DNA of 64,000 nucleotides from Pseudomonas guariconensis (GTDB taxonomy: Bacteria; Pseudomonadota; Gammaproteobacteria; Pseudomonadales; Pseudomonadaceae), in NCBI RefSeq assembly GCF_900102675.1, contig NZ_FMYX01000012.1, positions 1 to 64,000 on the forward strand. Direction: 5' to 3'. Both the position numbers and the translations under genes were made by a program. Within the stretch, counting starts at the first letter, position 1. Every line of letters starts with the position of its first letter. Positions 8,573-16,657 of the stretch are shown here, one piece after another. The notes beneath the pieces were generated by a model that was given only the letters and a program-made list of their open reading frames with translations, searched no databases and had not been told where the DNA came from.

Positions 8573-9613
8573 ATGACGGAACGTTTCGACGCCAAGGACC
8601 TGGCTCGTGCGGTGGACGCAGGTGTTCTTCAACCGGGCCAGGACCAGGCCTTGTTAGCCTTCCTGCGCCAGCAACCGCAAACCCGCGGTACTTTCCAGCT
8701 TGCCCATGTGGCGTTCTACTTCGGCGCATTACTGATCATGGGCGCCATGGGCTGGCTGCTCACCGAAGCCTGGATGAGCATCGGCGATTCGGCGCTGCTG
8801 GGCGTTTCCTCGCTCTACATCGCCTTGTTGACGCTGCTCGCCCTTAGGCTGCAACGCCGGGAGCAACCCATTGCCGCTGGCGTGCTGGCCGCAGTCGCCG
8901 TGAGCATCGTGCCCTTGGCAGTGTTCGCCATCGAGCGCCTTGCCGGTTGGTGGCCACTCGACGATACCCAGAGCGAGTATTACCAGTACTACACCTACGT
9001 ACAGGGCGGCTGGGTACTGATGGAGACGGCCACGGTGGTGGCGGGCTTGTTGATGCTGCGCCTGGTCCCCTTTCCCTTCATCGTGATGCCGATGGCCGTG
9101 GCCCTGTGGTTTATGTCCATGGACCTCAGCGAATGGTTCTTCGGTTCACCGTTCAGCTGGGAACAGCGTCGCACGGTCTCGTTGTGGTTCGGTCTGACGC
9201 TACTGACGGTCTTCATCGTGATCGATGGGCGAACCCGCCGGGACTACGCAGGCTGGGGCTATCTGGCGGGACTGGCGGCATTCTGGGGCGGACTGACGCT
9301 GATGGACAGCGGCAGCGAGCTGGGCAAGGCGTTGTATTGCCTGGTCAATCTTGGCCTGATGGGCTTGGCGGTACTGTTGCGTCGGCCGGTGTTCATAGTT
9401 TTTGGTTCCATGGGCGTGGCGGCCTACCTGGGCTACCTCTCCTATGACGTGTTCGCCGAGTCGCTGCTCTTCCCGCTGGTGCTGACCGTGATCGGCCTGG
9501 GCGTGATCGGGCTGGGTTTGCTGTACCAAAAAAAGCGTGAGCAACTGAGCCAGTCGCTACGGGCACACCTGCCAAGATGGTTGCAGCAAGCGCTGCCCGC
9601 ACTTCGTAACTGA
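8573..9613 (+). CDS. uncharacterised polytopic membrane protein (DUF2157-like)
   Basis: 346 aa. A soluble N-terminus of about 40 residues (RAVDAGVLQPGQDQALLAFL) precedes roughly eight to ten hydrophobic segments from residue 44 onward and a basic C-terminus (YQKKREQLSQSLR). A short soluble helix followed by many membrane spans resembles DUF2157-type proteins; this is a pattern match only. No catalytic motif was seen. It starts 12 bases after coq7 and is probably co-transcribed with it. A GC hairpin at 9622-9640 ends the unit. Confidence 0.75.
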   Translation: MTERFDAKDLARAVDAGVLQPGQDQALLAFLRQQPQTRGTFQLAHVAFYFGALLIMGAMGWLLTEAWMSIGDSALLGVSSLYIALLTLLALRLQRREQPIAAGVLAAVAVSIVPLAVFAIERLAGWWPLDDTQSEYYQYYTYVQGGWVLMETATVVAGLLMLRLVPFPFIVMPMAVALWFMSMDLSEWFFGSPFSWEQRRTVSLWFGLTLLTVFIVIDGRTRRDYAGWGYLAGLAAFWGGLTLMDSGSELGKALYCLVNLGLMGLAVLLRRPVFIVFGSMGVAAYLGYLSYDVFAESLLFPLVLTVIGLGVIGLGLLYQKKREQLSQSLRAHLPRWLQQALPALRN

Positions 9614-9621
9614 ACAGGCTT

Positions 9622-9640
9622 GGGGCTGCAAAGCAGCCCC
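9622..9640. terminator. hairpin between convergent genes
   Basis: An 8-bp perfect stem (9622-9629 with 9633-9640, GGGGCTGC arms) with loop AAA, between the membrane-protein gene and the OsmC-like gene. It lacks a strong T run, so intrinsic termination would be weak. Confidence 0.5.
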
Positions 9641-9650
9641 GACCGGTCAT

Positions 9651-10073
9651 TCAACCCAGCTCGACGATCTCGTAGCCGTGTGTGATTTCCACGCCAGCGC
9701 GATCGAGCATGATCGAGGCCGAGCAGTACTTCTCCGCCGACAGTTCCACCGCGCGCTTGACCTGAGCTTCCTTAAGCCCGCGCCCCTTGACCACGAAGTT
9801 CAGGTGGATCTTGGTAAATACCTTGGGGTCTTCGCTGGCGCGCTCGGCTTCCAGGAAGGCCTCGCAGCTCTCCACGGCCTGGCGGGACTTCTTGAGGATG
9901 CTCACCACATCGAAGCTACTGCAGCCGCCCAGGCCGAGCAGCAACATTTCCATGGGGCGTACGCCCAGGTTGCGTCCGCCTGCCTCGGGCGGGCCATCCA
10001 TGACCACGACATGGCCGCTCCCCGATTCGCCGAGGAACATCGCTTCACCGGCCCACTGGATGCGTGCCTTCAT
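9651..10073 (-). CDS. OsmC/YhfA-family peroxide-related protein
   Basis: 140-aa OsmC-fold protein of the YhfA subgroup. The two family cysteines are present (GLGGCSSFDVV and EKYCSASIML); in Ohr/OsmC they reduce organic peroxides. The start MKARIQWAG was preferred to a start 5 codons upstream because it fits the family. It is divergent from vfr, the same pairing as yhfA-crp in E. coli. That conserved neighbourhood hints at regulation by cAMP-receptor protein but proves nothing here. Confidence 0.88.
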   Translation of the reverse strand: MKARIQWAGEAMFLGESGSGHVVVMDGPPEAGGRNLGVRPMEMLLLGLGGCSSFDVVSILKKSRQAVESCEAFLEAERASEDPKVFTKIHLNFVVKGRGLKEAQVKRAVELSAEKYCSASIMLDRAGVEITHGYEIVELG

Positions 10074-10263
10074 GTATCTGGACTCCAAGATGCTTGAGAA
10101 AGGTCGTCAGCTTAGTCTTTGTGGCGCTCTCGGAAAAGCGCAATGCGAGCGCCTTTAAAGCCATTGCAAGTGGCAGTGTCTGATAAGCTGACGCCAAATG
10201 ACTGGCGCTCGTCGCCAACGTCCTATAAAAAGTGCAATGCCTCGCCCCGAACAGGATTTCGTG

Positions 10264-10908
10264 ATGGTTGCCTCCGCTCTACCTGCCAAGATCAAGAATA
10301 TCGACAAGCTGCTCGCCCACTGCCAGCGCCGCCGTTACGCCGCCAAAAGCAACATCATCTGCGCTGGCGACCGGGCTGAAACGTTGTCCTTCATCATCAA
10401 GGGTTCGGTGACCATCTTGATCGAGGATGACGATGGCCATGAAATGATCATCGCCTACCTCAATAGCGGGGATTTCTTCGGTGAGCTGGGCTTGTTCGAG
10501 TCCGCAGGACAAGAGCAGCAGCGCAGCGCCTGGGTCCGCGCCAAGACTGAGTGCGAGGTAGCTGAAATCAGCTACGACAAGTTCCGTGAACTGGCCCGCC
10601 AGGATCCAGACATCCTCTACGCTCTGGGCAGCCAGATGGCCCAGCGCCTGCGAAATACCACCCGCAAGGTGGGCGACCTGGCTTTCTTCGATGTCACCGG
10701 CCGCGTGGCCCGATGCCTGCTTGACCTGTGCAAGCAGCCCGATGCCATGACCCACCCGGACGGCATGCAGATCAAGATCACCCGTCAGGAGATCGGCCGC
10801 ATTGTCGGCTGCTCACGGGAGATGGTCGGCCGCGTGCTCAAGGACCTTGAAGAGCGCAGCCTGGTGCAGGTCAAGGGCAAGACCATGGTGGTCCACGGCA
10901 CCCGTTAG
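10264..10908 (+). CDS. vfr: cAMP-responsive global regulator Vfr/Crp
   Basis: 214-aa homologue of E. coli CRP and P. aeruginosa Vfr. The cyclic-nucleotide-binding domain spans about 15-130, with the phosphate-binding stretch GDFFGELGLFE. The C-terminal helix-turn-helix is ITRQEIGRIVGCSREMVGRV. The start MVASALPAKI gives the length known for Vfr; the open frame extends 22 codons further upstream. Its last 4 bases overlap the end of the convergent ligase gene. In P. putida, Crp mainly affects nitrogen and dipeptide use rather than carbon catabolite repression (family knowledge). Confidence 0.95.
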   Translation: MVASALPAKIKNIDKLLAHCQRRRYAAKSNIICAGDRAETLSFIIKGSVTILIEDDDGHEMIIAYLNSGDFFGELGLFESAGQEQQRSAWVRAKTECEVAEISYDKFRELARQDPDILYALGSQMAQRLRNTTRKVGDLAFFDVTGRVARCLLDLCKQPDAMTHPDGMQIKITRQEIGRIVGCSREMVGRVLKDLEERSLVQVKGKTMVVHGTR

Positions 10909-11609
10909 TCGCGAGGGATCGCCGCGATCACCTCATTGTAGGCCTGACTCAGGCGCTCGAACCACGGCGCCTCGGGCACCACTTCGTGCAGAGCGATATG
11001 GCTGTCGGCACGGCAACGCTGCTCCAGATCACAGCATTCATTGAAGCGGTTGACCGCCGCGACCATCGATTCTCGCTCGTTGTCCAGTAACAGCGCGCCG
11101 TGCACCAGCACCACCGCACGCTTTCCGCCTAAGCCCTGGCGCCAGCGCTGGGCAGTACCGACCAGCTTGCGACCATTGAGATTGACGTTATACCGACCGT
11201 CGCAGAACGCGCCGTCGATCTCGCCGACCGAAGCCACGCCGCCCCACTCGCGCAGCACATCGCACAGTGGTAGGCACAGGCGCTCATAGGCATTTTCGAT
11301 GCGCCCGTGATCTCCTTCACTGCGCGGCGCAACGTAGACCAACGCCACATTCACTGTCGAATGGGACTGAGGCACCGGCTCGCCGCCCGTTTCGCGCAAG
11401 AGCACAGGCCACCCGGCAATGGCCAGCTCAGAGCAGGCGGCCTCGAAGTTGTCCAGGCGGCTCATGCGTCGAGGCATCACCAGGGCGTGGTCGGTCGGGC
11501 GCCAGAACAGCACACCCGCGTCACGCTCGCCACGGCATACCGCCGCCAGCAGCTCCTGCTCGGCGTGCAGGCCTTGTTCGACGGTCAGCGCCAGCGGTCG
11601 TTCGGTCAT
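10905..11609 (-). CDS. lipoate-protein ligase A/B-family protein
   Basis: 234-aa member of the biotin/lipoate ligase fold. Visible are the central RETGGEPVPQ loop, equivalent to the RRxxGGG motif of LplA but with one Gly replaced, and the lysine region NLNGRKLVGTAQRW, where the catalytic Lys sits in this family. The altered glycine loop means lipoyl or octanoyl transfer is plausible but not certain. The start MTERPLAL was chosen over an open extension of 37 codons. It is convergent with vfr (4-base overlap) and upstream of the trpC terminator. Confidence 0.8.
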   Translation of the reverse strand: MTERPLALTVEQGLHAEQELLAAVCRGERDAGVLFWRPTDHALVMPRRMSRLDNFEAACSELAIAGWPVLLRETGGEPVPQSHSTVNVALVYVAPRSEGDHGRIENAYERLCLPLCDVLREWGGVASVGEIDGAFCDGRYNVNLNGRKLVGTAQRWRQGLGGKRAVVLVHGALLLDNERESMVAAVNRFNECCDLEQRCRADSHIALHEVVPEAPWFERLSQAYNEVIAAIPRD

Positions 11610-11639
11610 TGATCCACCTAAAGATGTTGGTTGCACAAA

Positions 11640-11665
11640 CCCTTTCATGGGCAAACCCGCTCCCA
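11640..11665. repeat. REP-like element, copy 1
   Basis: Twenty-six bases identical to 24462-24487, containing GGGCAAACCCGCTCCCA. This resembles the REP sequence scattered between genes in P. putida genomes. It sits just upstream of the ligase gene. Confidence 0.65.
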
Positions 11666-11710
11666 TGGGATTTTCGTTGCGTTCAGGCTGCGAAGAGCAG
11701 GCATACAAAA

Positions 11711-11730
11711 AAGCCGGCAAACGCCGGCTT
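11711..11730 (-). terminator. Rho-independent terminator of trpGDC
   Basis: An 8-bp stem AAGCCGGC/GCCGGCTT with a 4-base loop, followed on the minus strand by a T run (TTTTTTGTATGC). It lies immediately after the trpC stop. Confidence 0.9.
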
Positions 11731-11737
11731 CGATCGA

Positions 11738-12574
11738 TCAGTCCAGTTCCTGAACCACGGTTTTCACCGCGCGCTCGGGGAAGAACAGTCGCTGCAGCTC
11801 CAGCCCAGGCTGCTCGGCACGCATGAACGCCTCACCGACAAGGAACGAATAGACCTCGTTGATTTCCATCAGCTCCACATCGGCACGGTTGAGGATACCG
11901 CTCTCGGTAATCGCCAGGCGGTCACGCGGAATGCGTGGTAGCAGGTCCAGCGTGGTCTCCAGGCTGACCTCGAAAGTATGCAGGTTGCGGTTGTTGACCC
12001 CGACCAGCGGAGTATCGAGGGTGTTCAACGCGCGCTCCAGCTCAGCAGCGTCGTGCACCTCGACCAGAACATCGAGCCCGACAGACTTGGCGGTAGCAGC
12101 CAGTTCAGCCATGCGTACGTCATCCAGCGCGGCGACGATCAGCAAGACGCAATCGGCGCCCAGGGCCCGGGCCTCGACCACTTGGTAAGGGTCGATGAGA
12201 AAGTCCTTGCGGATCACCGGCAGCTTGCATGCCGCGCGGGCCTGCTGCAGGTAGGCATCGCCGCCCTGGAAGTAATCCACATCGGTCAGTACCGAAAGGC
12301 AGGTGGCCCCGCCCTTTTCATAGCTGACGGCGATGTCGGCCGGAACGAAATGCTCGCGGATCACGCCTTTGCTGGGCGAGGCCTTCTTGATCTCGGCAAT
12401 CACTGCCGGCTGCTTGCGCTTGGCCTGTGCGAGCATGGCGTTGGCAAAGCCTCTCGGGGCGTCGGCCGCCTTGGCCATTCGCTCCAGCTCGGCCAGGCCG
12501 ACGCGGGCACTGCGTTCGGCCACTTCCTCGACCTTGCGGGCAAGGATCTTCTCCAGCACCGTCGGTACGCTCAT
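11738..12574 (-). CDS. trpC: indole-3-glycerol phosphate synthase
   Basis: 278-aa TIM-barrel enzyme that closes the indole ring in tryptophan synthesis. The signature IAEIKKASPSKGVI near 60-73 carries the catalytic Lys, and GVNNRNLHTFEV and ITESGI follow in order. It is monofunctional, without TrpF. Its start overlaps the trpD stop by 4 bases (ATGA), indicating translational coupling. It is the last gene of trpGDC and ends at a strong terminator. Confidence 0.97.
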   Translation of the reverse strand: MSVPTVLEKILARKVEEVAERSARVGLAELERMAKAADAPRGFANAMLAQAKRKQPAVIAEIKKASPSKGVIREHFVPADIAVSYEKGGATCLSVLTDVDYFQGGDAYLQQARAACKLPVIRKDFLIDPYQVVEARALGADCVLLIVAALDDVRMAELAATAKSVGLDVLVEVHDAAELERALNTLDTPLVGVNNRNLHTFEVSLETTLDLLPRIPRDRLAITESGILNRADVELMEINEVYSFLVGEAFMRAEQPGLELQRLFFPERAVKTVVQELD

Positions 12575-13620
12575 GCTTCGTTCTCCTGCTTGAATACCGC
12601 GGTAAAAGCGCCCAACTCTTGCAGCTTCTCCCAGGCAAGGCCTGTGTGCAGCACGTCATGGGCAAGTTCTACACCGCTCTTGAGGCTCATGGCGTGGTCG
12701 GCGGCGTACAGCGCCGCGCCAGCATTGAGCACGATCATCTCGGCGGCCTTCTGGCCATTCTCGGTCTTGCGACGGCCTAGGGCGTCACGGATCAGCTCCA
12801 GCGAGGCCTGCGGACCTTCGACAGCCAGACCGTGCAGGCTCTGGCTCTTCATGCCAAGGTCTTCGGGCTCGACCCAATATTCGGAGATCTGGTCATTCTT
12901 CAGTTCGGCCACGAAGGTCGGTGCAGCCAGGCTGAACTCATCCAGACCGTCCTTGGAGTGCACCACCAGCACATGCTTGCTGCCCAGGCGTTGCAGCACT
13001 TCGGCCAACGGGCGGCACAGGGCCTGGGTGAACACCCCGACCACCTGGTGTTTCACACCGGCCGGATTCGTAAGCGGGCCCAGCATGTTGAACAGGGTGC
13101 GCAGCCCCAGATCACGGCGCGGGCCGGCAGCATGCTTCATGGCGCTGTGGTGGGTCTGGGCGAACATGAAGCCGATCCCCAGGCTGTCGATGCAGCGGGC
13201 GACCTGCACGGGCGTCAGGTTCAGGTAGATTCCAGCGGCCTCCAGCAGGTCGGCACTGCCACTCTTGCCGGATACCGCGCGGTTGCCATGCTTGGCCACC
13301 GGGCAACCCGCTGCCGCGAGGACAAACGCCGACGCGGTGGACACGTTGAAAATATTGGCACCATCGCCGCCGGTGCCGACGATGTCGACCACACCGTCGA
13401 GGGTTTGCAGTTCTACCTTGCTGCACAGCTCACGCATCACCGATACGGCACCGACGATCTCGTCGATGCTCTCGCTCTTCATGCGCATGCCCATCAGGAA
13501 GGCACCGATCTGCGCCTCACTGCACTGGCCCGTCATGATCTGGCGCATGACAGCGCGCATTTCTTCGGTGGACAGATCCAGGTGGCCGACGATACGGCTC
13601 AACGCGCTCTTGATATCCAT
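12571..13620 (-). CDS. trpD: anthranilate phosphoribosyltransferase
   Basis: 349 aa. It transfers phosphoribose from PRPP to anthranilate. The PRPP/Mg site GTGGDGANIFNVST is near 82-95, followed by KHGNRAVSGKSGSADLLEA. It is monofunctional, with TrpG encoded separately just upstream (9-base gap) and trpC overlapping downstream. The trpG-trpD-trpC order detached from trpE is the usual pseudomonad arrangement. Confidence 0.97.
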   Translation of the reverse strand: MDIKSALSRIVGHLDLSTEEMRAVMRQIMTGQCSEAQIGAFLMGMRMKSESIDEIVGAVSVMRELCSKVELQTLDGVVDIVGTGGDGANIFNVSTASAFVLAAAGCPVAKHGNRAVSGKSGSADLLEAAGIYLNLTPVQVARCIDSLGIGFMFAQTHHSAMKHAAGPRRDLGLRTLFNMLGPLTNPAGVKHQVVGVFTQALCRPLAEVLQRLGSKHVLVVHSKDGLDEFSLAAPTFVAELKNDQISEYWVEPEDLGMKSQSLHGLAVEGPQASLELIRDALGRRKTENGQKAAEMIVLNAGAALYAADHAMSLKSGVELAHDVLHTGLAWEKLQELGAFTAVFKQENEA

Positions 13621-13629
13621 GTTCGCTCC

Positions 13630-14223
13630 TTAGCGATGGCCGCCGGTCTGCTTGAGGAAGTTGGCGAACAGTTCGTGGCCCTGCTCGGTGAGGATCGACT
13701 CGGGGTGGAACTGCACCCCTTCGATGTTCAGCGTCTTGTGGCGCAGGCCCATGATCTCGTCGACCGAGCCATCGGCATGGGCCGTCCAGGCAGTGATTTC
13801 CAGGCACTCGGGCAGGGTTTCGCGCTTGACCACCAGCGAGTGGTAACGGGTCACGGTGAGCGGGTTGTTCAAGCCGGCGAACACGCCCAGGTCGCGATGA
13901 TGGACCGGGCTGGTCTTGCCGTGCATCACCTGGCGGGCGCGAACCACATCACCGCCAAAGGCCTGACCGATGGACTGGTGGCCCAAGCAGACGCCGAGGA
14001 TCGGCAGCTTGCCGGCGAAGTGCAGGATGGCCTCGATAGAGACCCCGGCCTCGCTCGGCGTGCAAGGGCCAGGGGAGACGACGATGCGCTCGGGCTTAAG
14101 GGCTTCGATCTGGGCGATGGTCATTTCATCGTTGCGAATGACCTTGACCTCGGCGCCCAGCTCGCCCAGGTACTGGACGACGTTGTAGGTAAAGGAGTCG
14201 TAGTTGTCGATCATCAGTAACAT
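13630..14223 (-). CDS. trpG: anthranilate synthase component II (glutamine amidotransferase)
   Basis: 197-aa class I amidotransferase that supplies ammonia to TrpE. Catalytic C79 lies in GVCLGHQSIGQAFGG, and the His-Glu pair is in VQFHPESILTEQG near 170-175. The first gene of trpGDC, it is preceded by a roughly 240-base leader holding a Trp-codon peptide (14366-14434) and a sigma-70-like promoter. In some bacteria this subunit also serves p-aminobenzoate synthase; whether it does here is not visible. Confidence 0.96.
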   Translation of the reverse strand: MLLMIDNYDSFTYNVVQYLGELGAEVKVIRNDEMTIAQIEALKPERIVVSPGPCTPSEAGVSIEAILHFAGKLPILGVCLGHQSIGQAFGGDVVRARQVMHGKTSPVHHRDLGVFAGLNNPLTVTRYHSLVVKRETLPECLEITAWTAHADGSVDEIMGLRHKTLNIEGVQFHPESILTEQGHELFANFLKQTGGHR

Positions 14224-14339
14224 CGGGCTGAACCTCTTGAATCTACTGACTTTGAATTCGAACCTTCCAATGCCGGTGCAAGCGCGGGCTGTCCCGCAGC
14301 GAGCGGTGGATGAAGCGACTGGAAGGCAAACGGGGGCGG

Positions 14340-14368
14340 GCCGGACGGGCCGGCAGGAGATAAAGTCA
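14340..14368 (-). promoter_or_regulatory. trpGDC leader RNA block shared with trpE
   Basis: Just past the leader-peptide stop there is a short hairpin (14340-14344 with 14350-14354). A 16-base segment at 14342-14357 is identical to 18178-18193 upstream of trpE. No T run follows, so it is not a textbook intrinsic terminator. Sequence conserved beyond the stop codon in two separate trp leaders points to RNA-level control. Confidence 0.5.
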
Positions 14369-14434
14369 GGCGCGCCAACGCCAACGGGCGTGGGCCTTGA
14401 TAACGCGCATCAAGAGTTTGCTGACGATCAACAC
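14366..14434 (-). CDS. trpGDC leader peptide (22 aa)
   Basis: A 22-residue frame beginning GTG and ending ARWRWRA-stop, with two Trp codons next to the end. An internal ATG would give a 14-residue version (14366-14410). A weak GAGA ribosome-binding motif lies upstream of the GTG. The last 14 codons match the 3' end of gph, directly before trpE, at 12 of 14 residues, which strongly supports a real leader peptide. Ribosome stalling at the Trp codons when tryptophan is scarce would raise trpGDC expression. Attenuation of trpE and trpGDC has, as I recall, been reported in P. putida. Confidence 0.7.
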   Translation of the reverse strand: MLIVSKLLMRVIKAHARWRWRA

Positions 14435-14463
14435 AGAAGTAGGTCTCGCTTATACGTCACGGC

Positions 14464-14492
14464 ACAGTAGCCTACCGGGCCGGCGGGTGCAA
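14464..14492 (-). promoter_or_regulatory. trpGDC promoter candidate
   Basis: Minus-strand TTGCAC (14487-14492), a 17-base spacer and TACTGT (14464-14469). The predicted start, near 14457, is about 23 bases before the leader-peptide GTG, as expected for an attenuator transcript. The rest of the 375-base gap to estP (14493-14598) shows no further clear signal beyond an AGAAAAGGA ribosome-binding site. Confidence 0.45.
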
Positions 14493-14598
14493 TATGCCCG
14501 TAAATACGGAGAAACGAATCCACTTGGATCGAATTCCCTCAGCTTTGTTAAGGTCAATCGGGCTGTTCCGACAAAAATAAAGAAAAGGACCTTCTCCA

Positions 14599-16464
14599 AT
14601 GCGCAAAACACGCTTCATTCGTCCCCTGATGGGGCTTCTGGCCCTTTCCTGCAGCCAGGCCATGGCAGCGCCCTCGCCCTACTCCTCGCTCATCGTGTTC
14701 GGCGACAGCCTCAGCGATGCCGGACAGTTCGGGCTGCGCTTCACCAACCGCAATGCCGATGGCAGCTATGCACCGGTCACGCCGATGATCCTGGGGAACC
14801 GGCTGGGTGTACCCACCGACGAGCTCAACCCCTCCACTTCCATCGGCACCCGCCCCGACGGCAACAACTGGGCGGTCGGAGGCTACACAACGCAGCAGAT
14901 ACTCGACTCGATCACCGAGACCTCACGCACCATCATCCCGCCGGGACGCCCGGGTGCGGGTACGGTGCTGCGCGAGCGTGACGGCTACCTGGCCAATGGT
15001 TTGCGCGCCGACGCTAACGCTTTGTACTACCTGACCGGCGGCGGCAACGACTTCCTTCAAGGGCTGGTCAACACCCCGGGCGACGCCGCTGCCGCCGGCG
15101 CGCGCCTGGCAGCCAGTGCGCAGGCCCTGCAACAGGGTGGTGCGCGCTACATCATGGTCTGGCTGTTGCCGGATCTGGGGCAGACACCCAACTACAGCGG
15201 CACGCCATTGGAAGGCCCGCTGTCGCAATTGTCTGGCGTGTTCAATCAATCATTGCTGAACCAGCTCGGCCAGATCGACGCACAGATCATCCCTCTGAAC
15301 ATTCCAGCCCTGCTTCAGGAGGCCTTGGCGAATCCAGCCGACTTCGGGCTGGCCACCGGCCAGAACCTGGTCGGCACCTGCTACAGCGGCGAAGGCTGCG
15401 TGGGTAACCCGGTGTACGGGGCCAACGGCATCACACCGGATCCCACCAAACTGCTGTTCAACGATTCGGTGCATCCGACCATCGCCGGTCAGAAACTGAT
15501 CGCCGACTACGGCTATTCGATCCTTGCTGCACCCTGGGAGCTGACGCTGCTGCCGGAAATGGCCCACGGCAACCTACGGGCCCATCAGGACGAGCTGCGC
15601 AACCAATGGCAGACACCCTGGCAGGCCGTTGGCCAATGGCAGCCCTTTGTCGCCACGGGCGCTCAGGACCTCGACTTCGACGACCAGCGCGGTGCCGCCA
15701 GCGCAGATGGACGCGGTTACAACCTGACCCTGGGCGGCAGCTACCGCCTCGACGACGCGTGGCGCATCGGCTTGGCGGCTGGCGTGAACCGGCAGAAGCT
15801 CGAGGTCGGAGAATACGACTCGGACTACAAGCTCGACAGCTATCTCGCCACGGTCTTTGCCCAATATCGCCAGCACCGCTGGTGGGCCGACGCGGCATTG
15901 ACCGCAGGGCACCTGGACTATCACGACCTCAAGCGTACCTTCGCGCTCGGCGTGGGGGAGCGCAGCGAGAAAGGCGACACGGATGGCGAGGCGTGGTCGG
16001 TCACCGGCCGGCTGGGTTACAACCTGGCGAGCGAGCACAGTGTCTGGCAGCTGTCACCCTTCCTCAGCGCCGACTATGCACGGGTCAAGGTCGACGGTTA
16101 CGAGGAAAAGAGCGGGCGCTCCACAGCCTTGGCCTACGATGACCAGGAACGCAGCTCGCGGCGTCTGGGGATAGGCCTGCAAGGTGGCTATCAGTTTGCG
16201 GCAGGTACCCGGTTATTTGTCGAAATCGCCCGAGAGCACGAATTCGAAGACGACCGCCAAGACCTGAGCCTGCACCTCACCAGCCTGCCAGCCCATGACT
16301 TCACACTCACCGGCTACACGCCGGACAGCAACCTGACCCGTGCCAGCCTGGGGCTGACCCATGAACTGGTGCCCGGTGTGCACCTGCGGGGCAACTACAA
16401 TTGGCGCAAGAGCGATGCGCTGACCCAGCAAGGCGTCGGCCTGGCGCTGAGCTTGGACTTTTGA
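14599..16464 (+). CDS. estP: GDSL autotransporter esterase (EstA/EstP type)
   Basis: 621-aa type Va-secreted esterase held in the outer membrane. A signal peptide (1 to about 23, ending AMA) is followed by a GDSL hydrolase passenger: nucleophile S37 in VFGDSLSDAG, the block III motif GGGNDF, and D289/H292 in DSVHPT. The C-terminal roughly 290 residues form a beta-barrel with alternating aromatic pairs, ending in Phe (LALSLDF). In P. aeruginosa the homologue EstA affects rhamnolipids and motility. It lies between the two trp clusters with no functional link evident. Confidence 0.93.
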   Translation: MRKTRFIRPLMGLLALSCSQAMAAPSPYSSLIVFGDSLSDAGQFGLRFTNRNADGSYAPVTPMILGNRLGVPTDELNPSTSIGTRPDGNNWAVGGYTTQQILDSITETSRTIIPPGRPGAGTVLRERDGYLANGLRADANALYYLTGGGNDFLQGLVNTPGDAAAAGARLAASAQALQQGGARYIMVWLLPDLGQTPNYSGTPLEGPLSQLSGVFNQSLLNQLGQIDAQIIPLNIPALLQEALANPADFGLATGQNLVGTCYSGEGCVGNPVYGANGITPDPTKLLFNDSVHPTIAGQKLIADYGYSILAAPWELTLLPEMAHGNLRAHQDELRNQWQTPWQAVGQWQPFVATGAQDLDFDDQRGAASADGRGYNLTLGGSYRLDDAWRIGLAAGVNRQKLEVGEYDSDYKLDSYLATVFAQYRQHRWWADAALTAGHLDYHDLKRTFALGVGERSEKGDTDGEAWSVTGRLGYNLASEHSVWQLSPFLSADYARVKVDGYEEKSGRSTALAYDDQERSSRRLGIGLQGGYQFAAGTRLFVEIAREHEFEDDRQDLSLHLTSLPAHDFTLTGYTPDSNLTRASLGLTHELVPGVHLRGNYNWRKSDALTQQGVGLALSLDF

Positions 16465-16504
16465 ACGGAACTGGCGCCCTGCGGCAGATCCCGTTGCCTG
16501 TTTT

Positions 16505-16530
16505 GTGGGTAATCCCGCTCCTGCAGGACA
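16505..16530. repeat. REP-like element (degenerate)
   Basis: The sequence GGGTAATCCCGCTCCTGCAG resembles the GGGCAAACCCGCTCC core seen at 11640 and 24462. It lies in the gap between estP and trpE. Confidence 0.4.
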
Positions 16531-16618
16531 GCGGACTCGTCAAAAGCACTCGAGAACCCGCGAAACAGGCCTGAGCGCCGCTGTCGCAACAGGCTCCGCA
16601 CAGGCCCTCCAAAGAAGA

Positions 16619-16642
16619 ACGGCGCCACCAGGGCGCCGTTCA
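16619..16642 (-). terminator. Rho-independent terminator of trpE
   Basis: The stem GAACGGCGCC with GGCGCCGTTC around a short loop is followed on the minus strand by TTCTTCTTT. It is located just downstream of the trpE stop. Confidence 0.75.
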
Positions 16643-16657
16643 CTCATCTACTGCCCG

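Noticed and set aside
16465..16657. Small gene between estP and trpE
   Set aside because: Open frames there lack start sites and overlap REP-like and terminator sequence.
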